64,000 bases of DNA from Pseudovibrio exalbescens DSM 16456 (lineage in GTDB: Bacteria > Pseudomonadota > Alphaproteobacteria > Rhizobiales > Stappiaceae): NCBI RefSeq assembly GCF_000422785.1, contig NZ_AUGS01000001.1:434001-498000 (forward strand), given 5' to 3'. The position numbers and the translations under genes are program-made. Positions 53,147-62,246 of this stretch are shown piece by piece; within the stretch, counting starts at the first letter, position 1, and each line of letters opens with the position of its first letter. The notes beneath the pieces were generated by a model. It searched no databases. It saw nothing but the letters and a program-made list of their open reading frames with translations, and was not told the DNA's origin.

Positions 53147-53231
53147 GGAGGAGTGCCCGAGTGGCTAAAGGGGGCGGACTGTAAATCCGCTGGCTATGCC
53201 TACGTTGGTTCGAATCCAACCTCCTCCACCA
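53147..53231 (+). tRNA. tRNA-Tyr (anticodon GTA)
   Basis: 85 nt with encoded CCA. Acceptor GGAGGAG/CTCCTCC fully paired; anticodon stem GCGGA/TCCGC around CTGTAAA (anticodon GTA); class II variable arm; T loop GGTTCGAATCC. The promoter TTGACA-N17-CATAAG is upstream. Confidence 0.96.
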
Positions 53232-53409
53232 CCTTTTCCGATGCTTTCAATATACGCTAACTCGCTTTAAAAAAAGCTGTGCCTGCACTGTCTTCAGGAT
53301 AGACGTTTGCTGAGGATTACTGGCTGCTCTATACCCGGAGTATCCAAATCTTCGATCTGGTGAGGGCAATTACCACACCAGTGCTGTGTTCGAGCCAGAA
53401 AGAGGCCCA

Positions 53410-53832
53410 ATGTCCTTCGACGTTTCCGAACTTCCCAGTTTTACGTTTGGCGATACGCCAGAACTGGCAGATGAGCTGCTGAACCTTGTTCTTATTGGTC
53501 AGAAAACCGCCACCTGCGGAGATCTATACTACTACGAGACGGAGGGGGTTCCGGTGCCGCAGGCAGGCGATCGCTACGTCATTCTTGATGGTGCTGGTAA
53601 ACCGGGCTGTGTCGTTGAGATGGTTGACGTGTCTATCCGCAAGTTCAACGAAATTGATGAAGTGTGGGCCGTTCTGGAGGGTGAAGGGGACTTGAGCCTA
53701 GAGCACTGGCAACGAGAGCATAAGGCCTATTTCGAGCGCCTTGGCGTTTTCTCATCGGAGATGGAGCTGGTTTGCGAGTACTTCAAACTCATCAAGGTTT
53801 TCAAGCAGTCCGGGCAGGATACGACACATTAA
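53410..53832 (+). CDS. ASCH domain protein
   Basis: 140 residues of the ASCH (PUA-like beta barrel) fold: FTFGDTPELADELLNLVLIG, KTATCGDLYYYE, GDRYVILDGAGKPGCVVEM. The family is proposed to bind RNA; E. coli YqfB hydrolyses N4-acetylcytidine. ATG at 53410 after AGAGG is preferred over the GTG at 53386. Lies just downstream of tRNA-Tyr and converges with the glycosyltransferase gene (1 base apart). Confidence 0.85.
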   Translation: MSFDVSELPSFTFGDTPELADELLNLVLIGQKTATCGDLYYYETEGVPVPQAGDRYVILDGAGKPGCVVEMVDVSIRKFNEIDEVWAVLEGEGDLSLEHWQREHKAYFERLGVFSSEMELVCEYFKLIKVFKQSGQDTTH

Positions 53833-53833
53833 G

Positions 53834-55201
53834 CTATCCGACGTGGAGGTGTGGCGCCTTGCTCGTGCGCTTCTCCGAATGTGGTGGTTGTCCTGACGCC
53901 TCACCTGAATGAGCACAGGCATGGCTGTGCAGATCTTGCGCGACCTCCCGCCAACTGCGCAGCGAGCTGCGGTTCGGAACCTTGCGGCGAAAACGTGTTG
54001 GAGCCTCCAGAAAATTGCGTAGACACGTGACGATGGTCTCAACTCTGTTGGGATCAAAGTAGGAGACATGCGGGCCGCCTACTTCCGGGATGGACGTAGT
54101 ATGGGACGCCAAGACAGGTGTGCCCATCCAGAGCGCTTCCCCAACAGGCATGCCAAACCCCTCATAAAGACTGGGATAGATCAGCGCTTGGGCGCGGACA
54201 TACAGCCTGAGCAGATCCGATTGTTGCGGCCCCGGGACAAGGTGAATGTAGGGGGCGACGCGATCCAGCTCGTGATCGAGGATCAACTGCTCCAAAGCGG
54301 AGGGCTCGATATTGCCTGCGCAAACCAGCTTGGGAAGCGTGAAAGGAAGTCCGCTTTTGAGAAGGGATTGGTAGGCCTTGAAAACAGCAAGGGCATTCTT
54401 GCGGTGCTGAATATCTCCCACCATCAGAAAATAGCGCTCGGGCGGAGGGCTCGCCATGCGAGTTCCCTCAGTTTCACCACGGGTTTCAGGGGCTCCTCGG
54501 ATTTCATGGGCTAGCGGAACGCATTGTAACCGTCGTGGAGAGGGCAAATGCTGTTCGCGAATGTAGGCTATAACGTCATCGCGCGTGAATTGGGAGTTGG
54601 TCAGAAGATTTGGGGCGAGGGAGAGCAGGGCTTTCAAATCATGTTCCCAGCGGCCGCTCCCGCGTGATTTGGGGCCCATCTCAGTCCGGACAGGGATCAG
54701 ATCGTGGATGAAGCCAACATAGTTCTCGAGGTCGCCTGCTTGTGTCATGTGAGTCGCGAGTTGTCGCTGTGTGTGTATACCGCCAAGGCAAAGTGTTGGC
54801 TGTATGAACTTCCGAACCGGAGTGCCAAGGGCTGTGCCCTCCAAGGCACCTGTCAGCTTTGCATAAAAGCGGCGGCATTTGTACTTTCCGGCATGGAACA
54901 GATGTCGGATCGGCCGCCCCGTGTATTTGGGCGCCCAAGGAGCCATAAGGGCATTGCCTAAACTCTCTGCGGTCCATTTGGGGAAAGGATCTGCGTGATC
55001 GAAGAGCTTGCGCGGATCGACTTCGTGATATCGGGAGGTTCCGTTGTGAAAGCAAATGAAGGTCACGGGCAGGGGCTCGGTAAACAACGCATAAGCCACT
55101 TCCAGTATGGTGCGATGGATTCCCGTTGCCTGCTTCGTGTTTTTGCCGTCGCCCTTCAGTTCCGTCAGATCAAACTGAATGGCGGTGGTCTCGTTTTTCA
55201 T
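53834..55201 (-). CDS. Family 4 glycosyltransferase
   Basis: 455 residues, GT-B fold, GT4 type. The donor-site motif is YPSLYEGFGMPVGEALWMG with the E(x7)E glutamates, preceded by the glycosyl-transfer domain FLMVGDIQHRKNALAVFKAY. The N-terminal acceptor domain is less conserved. The acceptor is unknown; no other sugar-polymer genes are nearby, so it is an orphan. It sits between tRNA-Tyr and thrS, which in related genomes tend to be closer to yidD. Confidence 0.88.
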   Translation of the reverse strand: MKNETTAIQFDLTELKGDGKNTKQATGIHRTILEVAYALFTEPLPVTFICFHNGTSRYHEVDPRKLFDHADPFPKWTAESLGNALMAPWAPKYTGRPIRHLFHAGKYKCRRFYAKLTGALEGTALGTPVRKFIQPTLCLGGIHTQRQLATHMTQAGDLENYVGFIHDLIPVRTEMGPKSRGSGRWEHDLKALLSLAPNLLTNSQFTRDDVIAYIREQHLPSPRRLQCVPLAHEIRGAPETRGETEGTRMASPPPERYFLMVGDIQHRKNALAVFKAYQSLLKSGLPFTLPKLVCAGNIEPSALEQLILDHELDRVAPYIHLVPGPQQSDLLRLYVRAQALIYPSLYEGFGMPVGEALWMGTPVLASHTTSIPEVGGPHVSYFDPNRVETIVTCLRNFLEAPTRFRRKVPNRSSLRSWREVAQDLHSHACAHSGEASGQPPHSEKRTSKAPHLHVG

Positions 55202-55401
55202 GAAAGTGGCTCCCTCAACCCACTTGCGCCCATCAGTTGCAGTGTGGAGAGGAAAATGGTGTCCGGCAATCTCCTGAAATTGTTGAGCTTGACCCGTTGA
55301 TTACTGGACCCGACCCGCAAAATTCGCTAAGCAAGCGCTCTGAAACCAACAGGAGACCGCTTACCTGCCTTTGTCTGCAGGAGTGAGCTGGAGAGAATGA
55401 T

Positions 55402-57342
55402 ATGATTCAACTGACTTTCCCCGACAATTCTGTTCGCGAATTCGAGGCTGGTGTATCCGGTCTGGACGTGGCTGGCAGCATTTCCAAATCCTTGCAGAAG
55501 AAATCCCTTGCCATGGCATTGGATGGTGAGCTGCGGGACTTGAGTGATGTTATTGAGCACAATGCAAAAATCGAGCTTATCACACGAGATGATCCTCGGG
55601 CGCTTGAGCTGATCCGACACGATTGTGCGCACGTCATGGCCGAGGCCGTGCAGGAACTGTGGCCGGGTACTCAGGTGACCATTGGTCCGGTTATCGAGAA
55701 TGGGTTCTACTACGACTTCAAGCGCGAGGAACCGTTCACGCCGGAAGACCTGCCGGTGATTGAAAAGAAGATGCGGCAGATCATCGAGCGCAACGCCAAG
55801 TTCACCAAAGAAATCTGGAGCCGCGACGAAGCCAAGGACTACTTCCGCCAACAGGGCGAGGATTACAAGGTCGAACTGGTGGATGCGATTCCCGAAGGTG
55901 AAAGCGTCAAGATCTACCGTCAGGGCGATTGGCTGGACTTGTGCCGCGGACCGCATATGGTGTCGACCAATCAGATTGGCTCTGCTTTCAAGTTGATGAA
56001 GGTGGCTGGCGCTTATTGGCGTGGGGACAGCGACAACGAGATGCTGACTCGCATCTACGGTACGGCGTGGGCCAATGACAACGATCTGAAGGCCTATCTT
56101 CACATGCTGGAAGAGGCCGAGAAGCGTGATCACCGCAAGCTGGGCCGTGAAATGGACCTCTATCACTTCCAAGAGGAAGGCCCGGGTGTCGTGTTTTGGC
56201 ACCACAAAGGTTGGCAGTTGTTCCAGAATCTGACCAATTACATGCGGCGCCGTCTGGCTGATGACTATCAGGAAGTGAATGCGCCGCAGATTCTGGACAA
56301 AAGCCTGTGGGAGACCTCGGGGCACTGGGAATGGTACCACGAGAACATGTTCGTCACCGAGACAGAGGACGAGCGTGTATTTGCCATCAAGCCGATGAAT
56401 TGTCCCGGTCACGTTCAGATCTTCAAACACGGATTGAAGTCGTATCGCGATCTACCCCTCCGCATGGCTGAGTTCGGTGCCGTATCCCGCTACGAGCCGT
56501 CGGGAGCGCTTCATGGATTGATGCGTGTGCGCGCCTTTACTCAGGATGATGCCCATGTGTTCTGTACGGAAGATCAACTGGCCGACGAATGCCACAAGAT
56601 CAACGATCTGATTTTGGCGGTCTACAAGGACTTTGGCTTTGAAGAAATCGTCGTCAAGCTATCAACGCGTCCGGAAAAGCGGGTTGGCTCCGACGAGGTG
56701 TGGGATCATGCCGAAGAAGTCATGAGCGAAGTGCTGAAGCAGATCGAAGAACGCTCAGGCGGGAAGATCAAGACCGATATTCTCGAGGGTGAAGGTGCGT
56801 TTTACGGGCCCAAGTTCGAGTATACCTTGCGAGACGCCATCGGTCGCGAATGGCAGTGTGGCACCACGCAGGTGGACTTCAACCTTCCAGAGCGCTTTGG
56901 TGCCTTTTACGTGGACAGGGACGGTGAGAAGAAGCAGCCGGTCATGGTTCACCGGGCGATTTGTGGATCTCTGGAGCGTTTCCTCGGCATCCTTATCGAG
57001 AACTTCGCCGGTCACTTCCCGTTGTGGCTAGCTCCGCAACAGTATGTTGTGGCTGCGATCACCTCTGATGCTGATGACTACGCGGCCGAAGTCCACAAGG
57101 CGATGAAAGCTGCCGGTTTGCGCGGCGAACTGGATCTTCGCAATGAGAAGATCAACTACAAGGTTCGCGAGCACTCTCATGCCAAAGTTCCGGTCATCAT
57201 TGCCGTGGGCAAGCGTGAAGCTGAGGAGAAGACTGTCAGTATCCGTCGTTTGGGCTCACGTGCTCAAACCAATATGACTTTGGATGAAGCTATTCAAAGC
57301 CTGAGTGACGAAGCGGTTGCACCGGATCTCAAGCAGTCCTGA
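55402..57342 (+). CDS. thrS: Threonyl-tRNA synthetase
   Basis: 646 residues, full length: TGS domain (1-62), editing/SAD domain with the [11 protein letters not shown] and CRGPHM zinc-related motifs, class II catalytic core with [13 protein letters not shown] (Zn Cys), motif 2 [19 protein letters not shown] and motif 3 [17 protein letters not shown], then the anticodon-binding domain. GGAGAG lies 7 bases before the ATG. A hairpin CCTGC/GCAGG precedes the ribosome site at 55364-55381; its role is unclear. Confidence 0.97.
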   Translation: MIQLTFPDNSVREFEAGVSGLDVAGSISKSLQKKSLAMALDGELRDLSDVIEHNAKIELITRDDPRALELIRHDCAHVMAEAVQELWPGTQVTIGPVIENGFYYDFKREEPFTPEDLPVIEKKMRQIIERNAKFTKEIWSRDEAKDYFRQQGEDYKVELVDAIPEGESVKIYRQGDWLDLCRGPHMVSTNQIGSAFKLMKVAGAYWRGDSDNEMLTRIYGTAWANDNDLKAYLHMLEEAEKRDHRKLGREMDLYHFQEEGPGVVFWHHKGWQLFQNLTNYMRRRLADDYQEVNAPQILDKSLWETSGHWEWYHENMFVTETEDERVFAIKPMNCPGHVQIFKHGLKSYRDLPLRMAEFGAVSRYEPSGALHGLMRVRAFTQDDAHVFCTEDQLADECHKINDLILAVYKDFGFEEIVVKLSTRPEKRVGSDEVWDHAEEVMSEVLKQIEERSGGKIKTDILEGEGAFYGPKFEYTLRDAIGREWQCGTTQVDFNLPERFGAFYVDRDGEKKQPVMVHRAICGSLERFLGILIENFAGHFPLWLAPQQYVVAAITSDADDYAAEVHKAMKAAGLRGELDLRNEKINYKVREHSHAKVPVIIAVGKREAEEKTVSIRRLGSRAQTNMTLDEAIQSLSDEAVAPDLKQS

Positions 57343-57365
57343 TCCATCAGTACATGTTCAGTAAA

Positions 57366-57405
57366 CGGGGTTGGCATCAATAATTGTTGCCAACCCCATA
57401 TTTTT
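57366..57405 (+). terminator. Rho-independent terminator after thrS
   Basis: 10-bp stem GGGGTTGGCA/TGCCAACCCC (57367-57376 with 57388-57397), then ATATTTTT. Confidence 0.93.
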
Positions 57406-57500
57406 ATGTCTCTGTCGCCAGACTTTCACGAAGAGTTGCTTAGGTGGCGGTCTATTTATGGTTTGTCATCTTAGGCTACGCCCGTTTGGGGAGGTCACAT

Positions 57501-58334
57501 TTGGAATACGCAGAGTTCAGCTACGCGAATGCAGACCATCCGCGTCTCAAGCGCTGGATTATTCGGGGGGTCGAAGGTCTCTCCGGGCGAAAGAAGCTGT
57601 TACGTCTTTATGAGATGTGGCGCGAACAAATCGTTGGAAGTACACCCTATCAGTGGGGCGGGTTGCTGGAACTGATCAATGTGTCGCTATCGGTCAGCGG
57701 TGCCTCATGGCCACCGAAGAAATTGCCCGATGGTCCGCTTGTGGTCATTGCAAATCATCCATTCGGAATTGGAGATGGGCTGGCCATTCTGGCGCTGACG
57801 GAGCAACTTGATCGGCCTTATCGGATCCTCATCAACAATGAACTTCTCAAGGTGCCGGAGATCCGTCCTTATTCTCTGCCCGTTGATTTTGAGGAGACAC
57901 AGGAAGCGCTGCGCAACAACATGCGCACCCGTCAGGAAGCGTTGCGCCTTCTGAACGAAGGGGTGACAATTGTTGTCTTTCCAGGTGGCGGTGTTGCGAC
58001 CGCGCGCAAACCCTTTGGCCGCGCCGAGGAATTGCCATGGAAAACCTTCACGGCCAAGTTGATCCGCTCAGCGAAGGCAACAGTGGTTCCCATGTATTTT
58101 GAAGGTCAGAACTCGCCGCTCTTTCACATGGCAAGCCGCTTTTCGCTGACATTGCGGTTATCCCTGTTGATCCGCGAGTTTCGGCGCATTGTGGGATCGC
58201 ATATCTCAATTCGTGTTGGGGATGAAATCCCCTATGAAGAGTTGAAGGCGTTTTCCAACCAGAAGGAAGTCATTGACCATTTGCAGGAGCGCGTTCTTGC
58301 ATTGGGCCCGCCGGAGTTGAAGCGCTCCGCCTGA
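57501..58334 (+). CDS. Lysophospholipid acyltransferase family protein (PlsC/OlsA-like)
   Basis: 277 residues. The acyltransferase motif is NHPFGIGDG (H-x5-D, as in OlsA and related enzymes), followed by block III FPGGGVATARKPFG and block IV VPMYFEGQNSPLF. It would transfer acyl groups to a lysophospholipid or lyso-ornithine lipid on the cytoplasmic face. The TTG at 57501 is chosen because GGGGAGG lies 6 bases upstream; the frame continues back to 57444. Ends next to a terminator shared with the convergent gene. Confidence 0.88.
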   Translation: MEYAEFSYANADHPRLKRWIIRGVEGLSGRKKLLRLYEMWREQIVGSTPYQWGGLLELINVSLSVSGASWPPKKLPDGPLVVIANHPFGIGDGLAILALTEQLDRPYRILINNELLKVPEIRPYSLPVDFEETQEALRNNMRTRQEALRLLNEGVTIVVFPGGGVATARKPFGRAEELPWKTFTAKLIRSAKATVVPMYFEGQNSPLFHMASRFSLTLRLSLLIREFRRIVGSHISIRVGDEIPYEELKAFSNQKEVIDHLQERVLALGPPELKRSA

Positions 58335-58373
58335 GGGGCGCTGGGGAAGCGCCAATATTTCTGATGGAGATTG

Positions 58374-58401
58374 AAAAGCTCAGCCTATCGCTGAGCTTTT
58401 T
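58374..58401. terminator. Bidirectional terminator overlapping the exported repeat gene
   Basis: 11-bp stem AAAAGCTCAGC/GCTGAGCTTTT with flanking A and T runs. Its right arm lies within the last codons of the minus-strand gene that stops at 58385, so the terminator is partly coding. Confidence 0.9.
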
Positions 58402-59479
58402 CTGTATCGATCTCGATTTCCACGTCGCGGAAGCCGGTTTTAACTTCAAAGGTGTCGCGATAGGTTGTTGCACCGTTCTGTGCCATCACTTCATAGGTGC
58501 CTGCGGCCAGCGTAAGATCCAGAAACGCACCATTTCCGGAGGCCACGGTATCCCCGCCAGGGGTCAGAACAGTCCATGATGTGTTGGCAAGAGAAATCTT
58601 GTTTTTGCCGCTAACCAGCTTCAACGTCACTTCGCCTGCACGATGGTGAAGCGTTGCTTCTGTCAGTTTGCCGGCCTGTACGTGCAAATCAGCGCGGACA
58701 ATGGCGTTCAAGTTGCCGTATCGGCTCACCACATGGTACGTGCCTGCTCCGATTGGAATCAACTGGCCGGGCTTTACGTTACCCGCGATGAGATTGCGGT
58801 TGCCCGTGGCGTCGTAGGTCATGTCGTAGATGTCGAAGGTGACATCTTCGCGTTCCAGTGGCTGATCCCCGGATAGTGCGGCATCCAGGCGAATGCCCCC
58901 TGCGTTCAGCACAATTGTTCCGGTTGTGACACCTTGGGTCAGTTCATGCCGTGTTGTGGCCGTTACCTTGCCGAACGAGGTGTGAACCAGGTAGGCGCCT
59001 GGGTCCAGCCGGACTTCAGCATCGCTATCCTTGATAACGGCCAGTTGCTCGTAGCTGCCGTCTTCTTTGGGCGTTGCATCGAACACACGCCAAACAAGAC
59101 CCTTGGTCAGGTTGGGAGTGTCTTCCGAGAGCTTTGCCACAAGATAGAGTGTCGCCTTGTCCATCGCCGTTTCTGCCGTTGAATCAAACGGAAAGCTTGG
59201 CGAGTAGGTCTGATTGGTCGAGCCGAATGTGGGGGCCAACGATTGCCCTTGGTAACCGCTCAGCGGATCATAGCTGATGGGCGGGGTAACAGATTGATTG
59301 CCGTCTGGATTCATATCCAGAACGTCAGGGGCAAACGGCAAATCCGGTTTGACCGGGGGTATCGCAGATTGTGCCAGCGCGGAGGACACGGGTGCCCATT
59401 GCAATGCCACTGCTGTTGCACAGACCACCGCGACACGTGAAACGGCTCTGGAAACAGGATTTAATGTTCTAAGCACCAC
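58385..59479 (-). CDS. Exported protein with three carboxypeptidase-like repeats
   Basis: 364 residues, no family recognised with confidence. Signal peptide to about residue 36 (AVSRVAVVCATAVALQWAPV, cleavage after ALA-QS). After a proline-rich linker there are three repeats of about 85 residues, each with a W/F-x-V/I-[DT] strand and a G-x-Y-x-V motif followed by a conserved glycine (LDPGAYLVHTSFG; IGAGTYHVVSRYG; LAAGTYEVMAQNG). The repeats resemble transthyretin/carboxypeptidase-like beta sandwiches and may be a surface or periplasmic binding module. Start GTG after GAGAGCG. Confidence 0.6.
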   Translation of the reverse strand: MVLRTLNPVSRAVSRVAVVCATAVALQWAPVSSALAQSAIPPVKPDLPFAPDVLDMNPDGNQSVTPPISYDPLSGYQGQSLAPTFGSTNQTYSPSFPFDSTAETAMDKATLYLVAKLSEDTPNLTKGLVWRVFDATPKEDGSYEQLAVIKDSDAEVRLDPGAYLVHTSFGKVTATTRHELTQGVTTGTIVLNAGGIRLDAALSGDQPLEREDVTFDIYDMTYDATGNRNLIAGNVKPGQLIPIGAGTYHVVSRYGNLNAIVRADLHVQAGKLTEATLHHRAGEVTLKLVSGKNKISLANTSWTVLTPGGDTVASGNGAFLDLTLAAGTYEVMAQNGATTYRDTFEVKTGFRDVEIEIDTEKAQR

Positions 59480-59747
59480 GTTTGCGCTCTCTGATACACT
59501 GTGTTTTTAAGTGTTGTTCCGATGCGACAGCGCACGAAAAACTGGTTGTTCGCATCCAATTGAAACTAGCCTGTCACATTTTGATTTGGAAGCGATTTAT
59601 AAAGGTTTACTTGAAGTTTTGACAGAAATGCCCAAATGAGGCGAAATTGTGCCCGCTCTATACCCAGTCCCCTCGGGATTGATGGTGGTATCTTTTCAGA
59701 TTATGCGCGCTGTCAAATTATAGAAATGTTTCAAGAAGCCGAGAATC

Positions 59748-60338
59748 ATGTCCAATAAAAGCACCGATTATTCTGCCGTAACCGAGTTTATGCTCAAGCG
59801 CCGTTCACAATTGGCAGCAACACTGGTTGAGCCGGGGCCCAGTCAAGAAGATCTTGCCGTTTTACTGAGAATCGCGACTCGCGTGCCAGATCATCGCAAG
59901 CAATGCCCATGGCGATTTGTTGTTTACCAAGGCGATGCGCGCCGTGACGTTGGGGTGAATCTGGCCCGCATTGCCGAGGAAAAGGAAGGTCCGCTTGGCG
60001 TAAACCGTCAGCAGATGGAGGAGGGGCGGTTCTTGCGGGCTCCATTGGTGATTGGTGTGCTGGCGTCATATCGACCGGAGAGCAAAGTGCCCAAGCTGGA
60101 GCAAACGCTGTCCACAGGCGCGGCTTGCATGAACCTGTTGATCGGAGCTAACAGCCTCGGTTTTGGCGCGCAGTGGATTACAGAGTGGTACACTTATGAC
60201 GCTGATGCTGCCCGGATGCTGGGTGCTGATGGGCATGAGCAGTTCGCTGGCTTTATTTATATTGGCAGTTCCAGTGTTACGCCCAAAGAGCGGGACCGAC
60301 CGGACATTGAGGCCATTACCACTCACTGGTCTGCCTAA
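59748..60338 (+). CDS. Nitroreductase family protein (YdjA/NfnB-like)
   Basis: 196 residues, FMN-dependent reductase of the small YdjA-like branch: MLKRRSQLAATLVEP, RVPDHRKQCPWRFVVYQG, GACMNLLIGANSLGFGAQW. Reduces nitro or other electron-poor compounds with NAD(P)H; the natural substrate is unknown. 16 bases upstream of a flavin reductase gene on the same strand. Confidence 0.9.
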   Translation: MSNKSTDYSAVTEFMLKRRSQLAATLVEPGPSQEDLAVLLRIATRVPDHRKQCPWRFVVYQGDARRDVGVNLARIAEEKEGPLGVNRQQMEEGRFLRAPLVIGVLASYRPESKVPKLEQTLSTGAACMNLLIGANSLGFGAQWITEWYTYDADAARMLGADGHEQFAGFIYIGSSSVTPKERDRPDIEAITTHWSA

Positions 60339-60354
60339 TCACGAGTATTGTTCC

Positions 60355-60951
60355 ATGTTTTACAAGACAAATGAGCCCCATGGGCTGCCTCATAATCCTT
60401 TCAAGGCGCTGGTTGCTCCGCGGCCCATAGGTTGGATTTCCAGTAAATCGGCCTCTGGGGCGTTGAATTTGGCACCTTACAGTTTCTTCAATGCTGTTTG
60501 CGATACACCGCCGATCGTCATGTTCTCCTCCAGTGGCTACAAAGACTCGGTTGCTAACATCGAGGCGACTGGCGAGTTCGTCTGCAATCTGGCCACTCAG
60601 CACCTTCAGGACGCAATGAATACCTCCTCGAAGATGGTGGATTCGGATGTCTCTGAATTTGATCTGGCTGGGTTGGATACCGCGACTTGTGAGATTGTCC
60701 GCGTGCCCCGTGTGGAGGCAGCCAAGGCGGCTTTGGAATGCAAGGCGTTGTCTATCCAGCGTCTTGTTGATTTGGCTGGAGAAGAGACCAACTCATGGGT
60801 GGTGTTCGGGCAGGTTGTTGGCGTCCACATCGATGATGATGTGCTGGTTGATGGCCTGATTGACATGAGCCGTCTTAAGCTATTGTCGCGGCTTGGGTAC
60901 ATGGACTACGCGGTGATTGACGAAGTGTTTGCTATGCCCAGGCCGCAATGA
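60355..60951 (+). CDS. Flavin reductase domain protein
   Basis: 198 residues, split-barrel FMN reductase with APRPIGWISSKSASG, LAPYSFFNAVCDTPP and GEFVCNLAT. The ATG at 60355 is used; the frame is open to 60163 inside the nitroreductase gene. Likely supplies reduced flavin; co-transcribed with the nitroreductase. Confidence 0.9.
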   Translation: MFYKTNEPHGLPHNPFKALVAPRPIGWISSKSASGALNLAPYSFFNAVCDTPPIVMFSSSGYKDSVANIEATGEFVCNLATQHLQDAMNTSSKMVDSDVSEFDLAGLDTATCEIVRVPRVEAAKAALECKALSIQRLVDLAGEETNSWVVFGQVVGVHIDDDVLVDGLIDMSRLKLLSRLGYMDYAVIDEVFAMPRPQ

Positions 60952-60965
60952 TTGGCGCTGGCTAC

Positions 60966-61072
60966 GAAAAAGGCGGAGATGGAAGGTTCATCTCCGCCGT
61001 AATTCGCCCGACAGCAATGGTTGCCCATCACTGGGGAATGTCGGGTGTTGAGCCGTAGACTACGTAGCTCAT
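60966..61072 (-). ncRNA. Candidate structured RNA ending at a terminator
   Basis: On the minus strand, three elements follow one another: a hairpin (61070-61050, GAGC[UA]CGUA-GUC-UACGGCUC); a three-way junction (61047-61005) with a 9-bp closing stem, a CCA-GUGA-UGG arm carrying a GNRA tetraloop and a GCAA-CCA-UUGC arm; and a terminator (60998-60972, 10-bp stem) with U5. The terminator tail fits the minus strand, not the plus-strand flavin reductase gene. No Rfam family comes to mind. It could be an independent small RNA or a long 3' UTR of the CitE-like gene. Confidence 0.3.
60967..60998 (-). terminator. Rho-independent terminator (minus strand)
   Basis: 10-bp stem GGCGGAGATG/CATCTCCGCC (60972-60981 with 60989-60998), 7-base loop, followed on the minus strand by U5. 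The plus-strand side lacks a T run. It lies 420 bases after the stop of the minus-strand CitE-like gene. Confidence 0.75.
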
Positions 61073-61417
61073 GTCACCACGAACTAGCACTTTTCAGCGC
61101 TTGTTTAAACGGGTTTGGGGATGAACGGGGTGGCACTCAGATGTGGCGAAGCGGCCACACTGCTTTCTTGGGAGTGATTTTTCACCTCAGTGATCGCGAC
61201 TAAAATATGGCAAACCCTTGGATTTTGGTGTGTTCCAGATCACAGTTTTGATGGTAAATCTGCAACAGCTGTTTTCTTGCCTGTGTGCACCAAAGTCCCG
61301 ATTGCTTGTGAATAAGCTGTTGAAGTGTCTCCGTGCGCTTTCGCGAACCAGCAGTTGTTGTGCCTGATGATTCTTTGACCATCGTGCAGGAGGTGGGGTC
61401 CAGTTTTCTTGGCACGG
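60999..61417. other. Intergenic stretch before the CitE-like gene end
   Basis: Together with the terminator, a 466-base gap (60952-61417) without a convincing gene. It contains the candidate RNA at 60966-61072, a hairpin TGTGGC/GCCACA (61142-61147 with 61154-61159), and a small GTGA/TCAC hairpin near 61182. Open frames on the minus strand of 71 and 106 codons lack recognisable features. Confidence 0.4.
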
Positions 61418-62107
61418 CTAAGAGGGTCTGTTGAAGTATTGCCGAACAGTTCGCAGTTCGCTCTCATTTGTGACGGCTTTTCCTGCAAAACCCATTGCGC
61501 GCGCCTCTTGGGTCCACTTTTGGAACTCATGGGGATTGGCGGCATTGTGGGAGGTGTCAAACGCGGGCACCTCCAGTGCGGCGGCCGCCATGACTATTTG
61601 CGCTTGAGCAGTCAGGAAGGGCGAGAAGTAGGAGCCGGTGGAGGAGCGCGTTGAAGTCGCACCAATGGCTTGTTTAAGAGTGTTTTCGCACCACGTCAGT
61701 GCTGTGATGCGCGTGGCAACGGTTACTGGCCAGTTTCCAACTGCGCTGAAGGCGGCGGGGCGACTGCCAAGTTCAAACAGTATGGATAGACTTTGGTCGG
61801 GACGACCCGTTTCGGCTTCAACCGCAGACAGGATTGTGTTCAAGCGTTGAACGTCCGTAGCAGTGACCAGACCTCCAGTGTAGATCCCGCAGAGAGAGTC
61901 TAGAGTGCATTCTTGAACTAAATTCAGTAGTTCTTGATCATCTGCGGTATCTGCAGCGAGAAACAGGTTTTGACACGCCCCTTGGTATGACGCGGTGTTC
62001 CCATTCTGCAACGCGTCTCGATCAACTACAATAATGTCGTTGGAAGCTATTTTTCCTTGATGGATCAGAGGACTATCCGGGGTATACACCCTGAGCAGGC
62101 AGGTCAT
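61418..62107 (-). CDS. Diverged HpcH/HpaI aldolase (CitE-like) protein
   Basis: 229 residues that follow the outline of CitE-type beta-subunit folds (DIIVVDRDAL, ILFELGSRPAAF, WCENTLKQAIGA, LEVPAFDTSHN, EARAMGFAGKAV) but are shorter than usual (about 270-290). Expected Mg2+ and substrate residues are altered: the D in the DL-x-LG region appears as WCENTLKQ, and the IHPxQ end motif is AVTNESEL. It may have lost catalysis or use a different substrate. Single gene with a 466-base gap downstream. Confidence 0.6.
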   Translation of the reverse strand: MTCLLRVYTPDSPLIHQGKIASNDIIVVDRDALQNGNTASYQGACQNLFLAADTADDQELLNLVQECTLDSLCGIYTGGLVTATDVQRLNTILSAVEAETGRPDQSLSILFELGSRPAAFSAVGNWPVTVATRITALTWCENTLKQAIGATSTRSSTGSYFSPFLTAQAQIVMAAAALEVPAFDTSHNAANPHEFQKWTQEARAMGFAGKAVTNESELRTVRQYFNRPS

Positions 62108-62246
62108 TCGGTTCTCCGCAGGTTTTGGATGCAGACAATAAAAATTTAAGCTATCAGGGGATGCATTGCCCAGAATAATTTAACGTTAACGATTTATTAA
62201 CCATTATTAAGCAATTTTTACTATAAGTAAGGAAGGGGTGAAGACC

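Noticed and set aside
55202-55401. T-box or attenuator control of thrS
   Set aside because: T-boxes are not expected in this group and no specifier loop or antiterminator was seen; only a small hairpin precedes the ribosome site.
61028-61072. 14-codon minus-strand reading frame (MSYVVYGSTPDIPQ) within the structured RNA candidate
   Set aside because: Too short and with only a weak GGTG before the ATG; the bases are better explained by the hairpin and three-way junction.
61200-61560. Minus-strand open frames of 71 and 106 codons downstream of the CitE-like gene
   Set aside because: One overlaps the CitE-like gene in another frame, and neither has a domain, signal or ribosome site.
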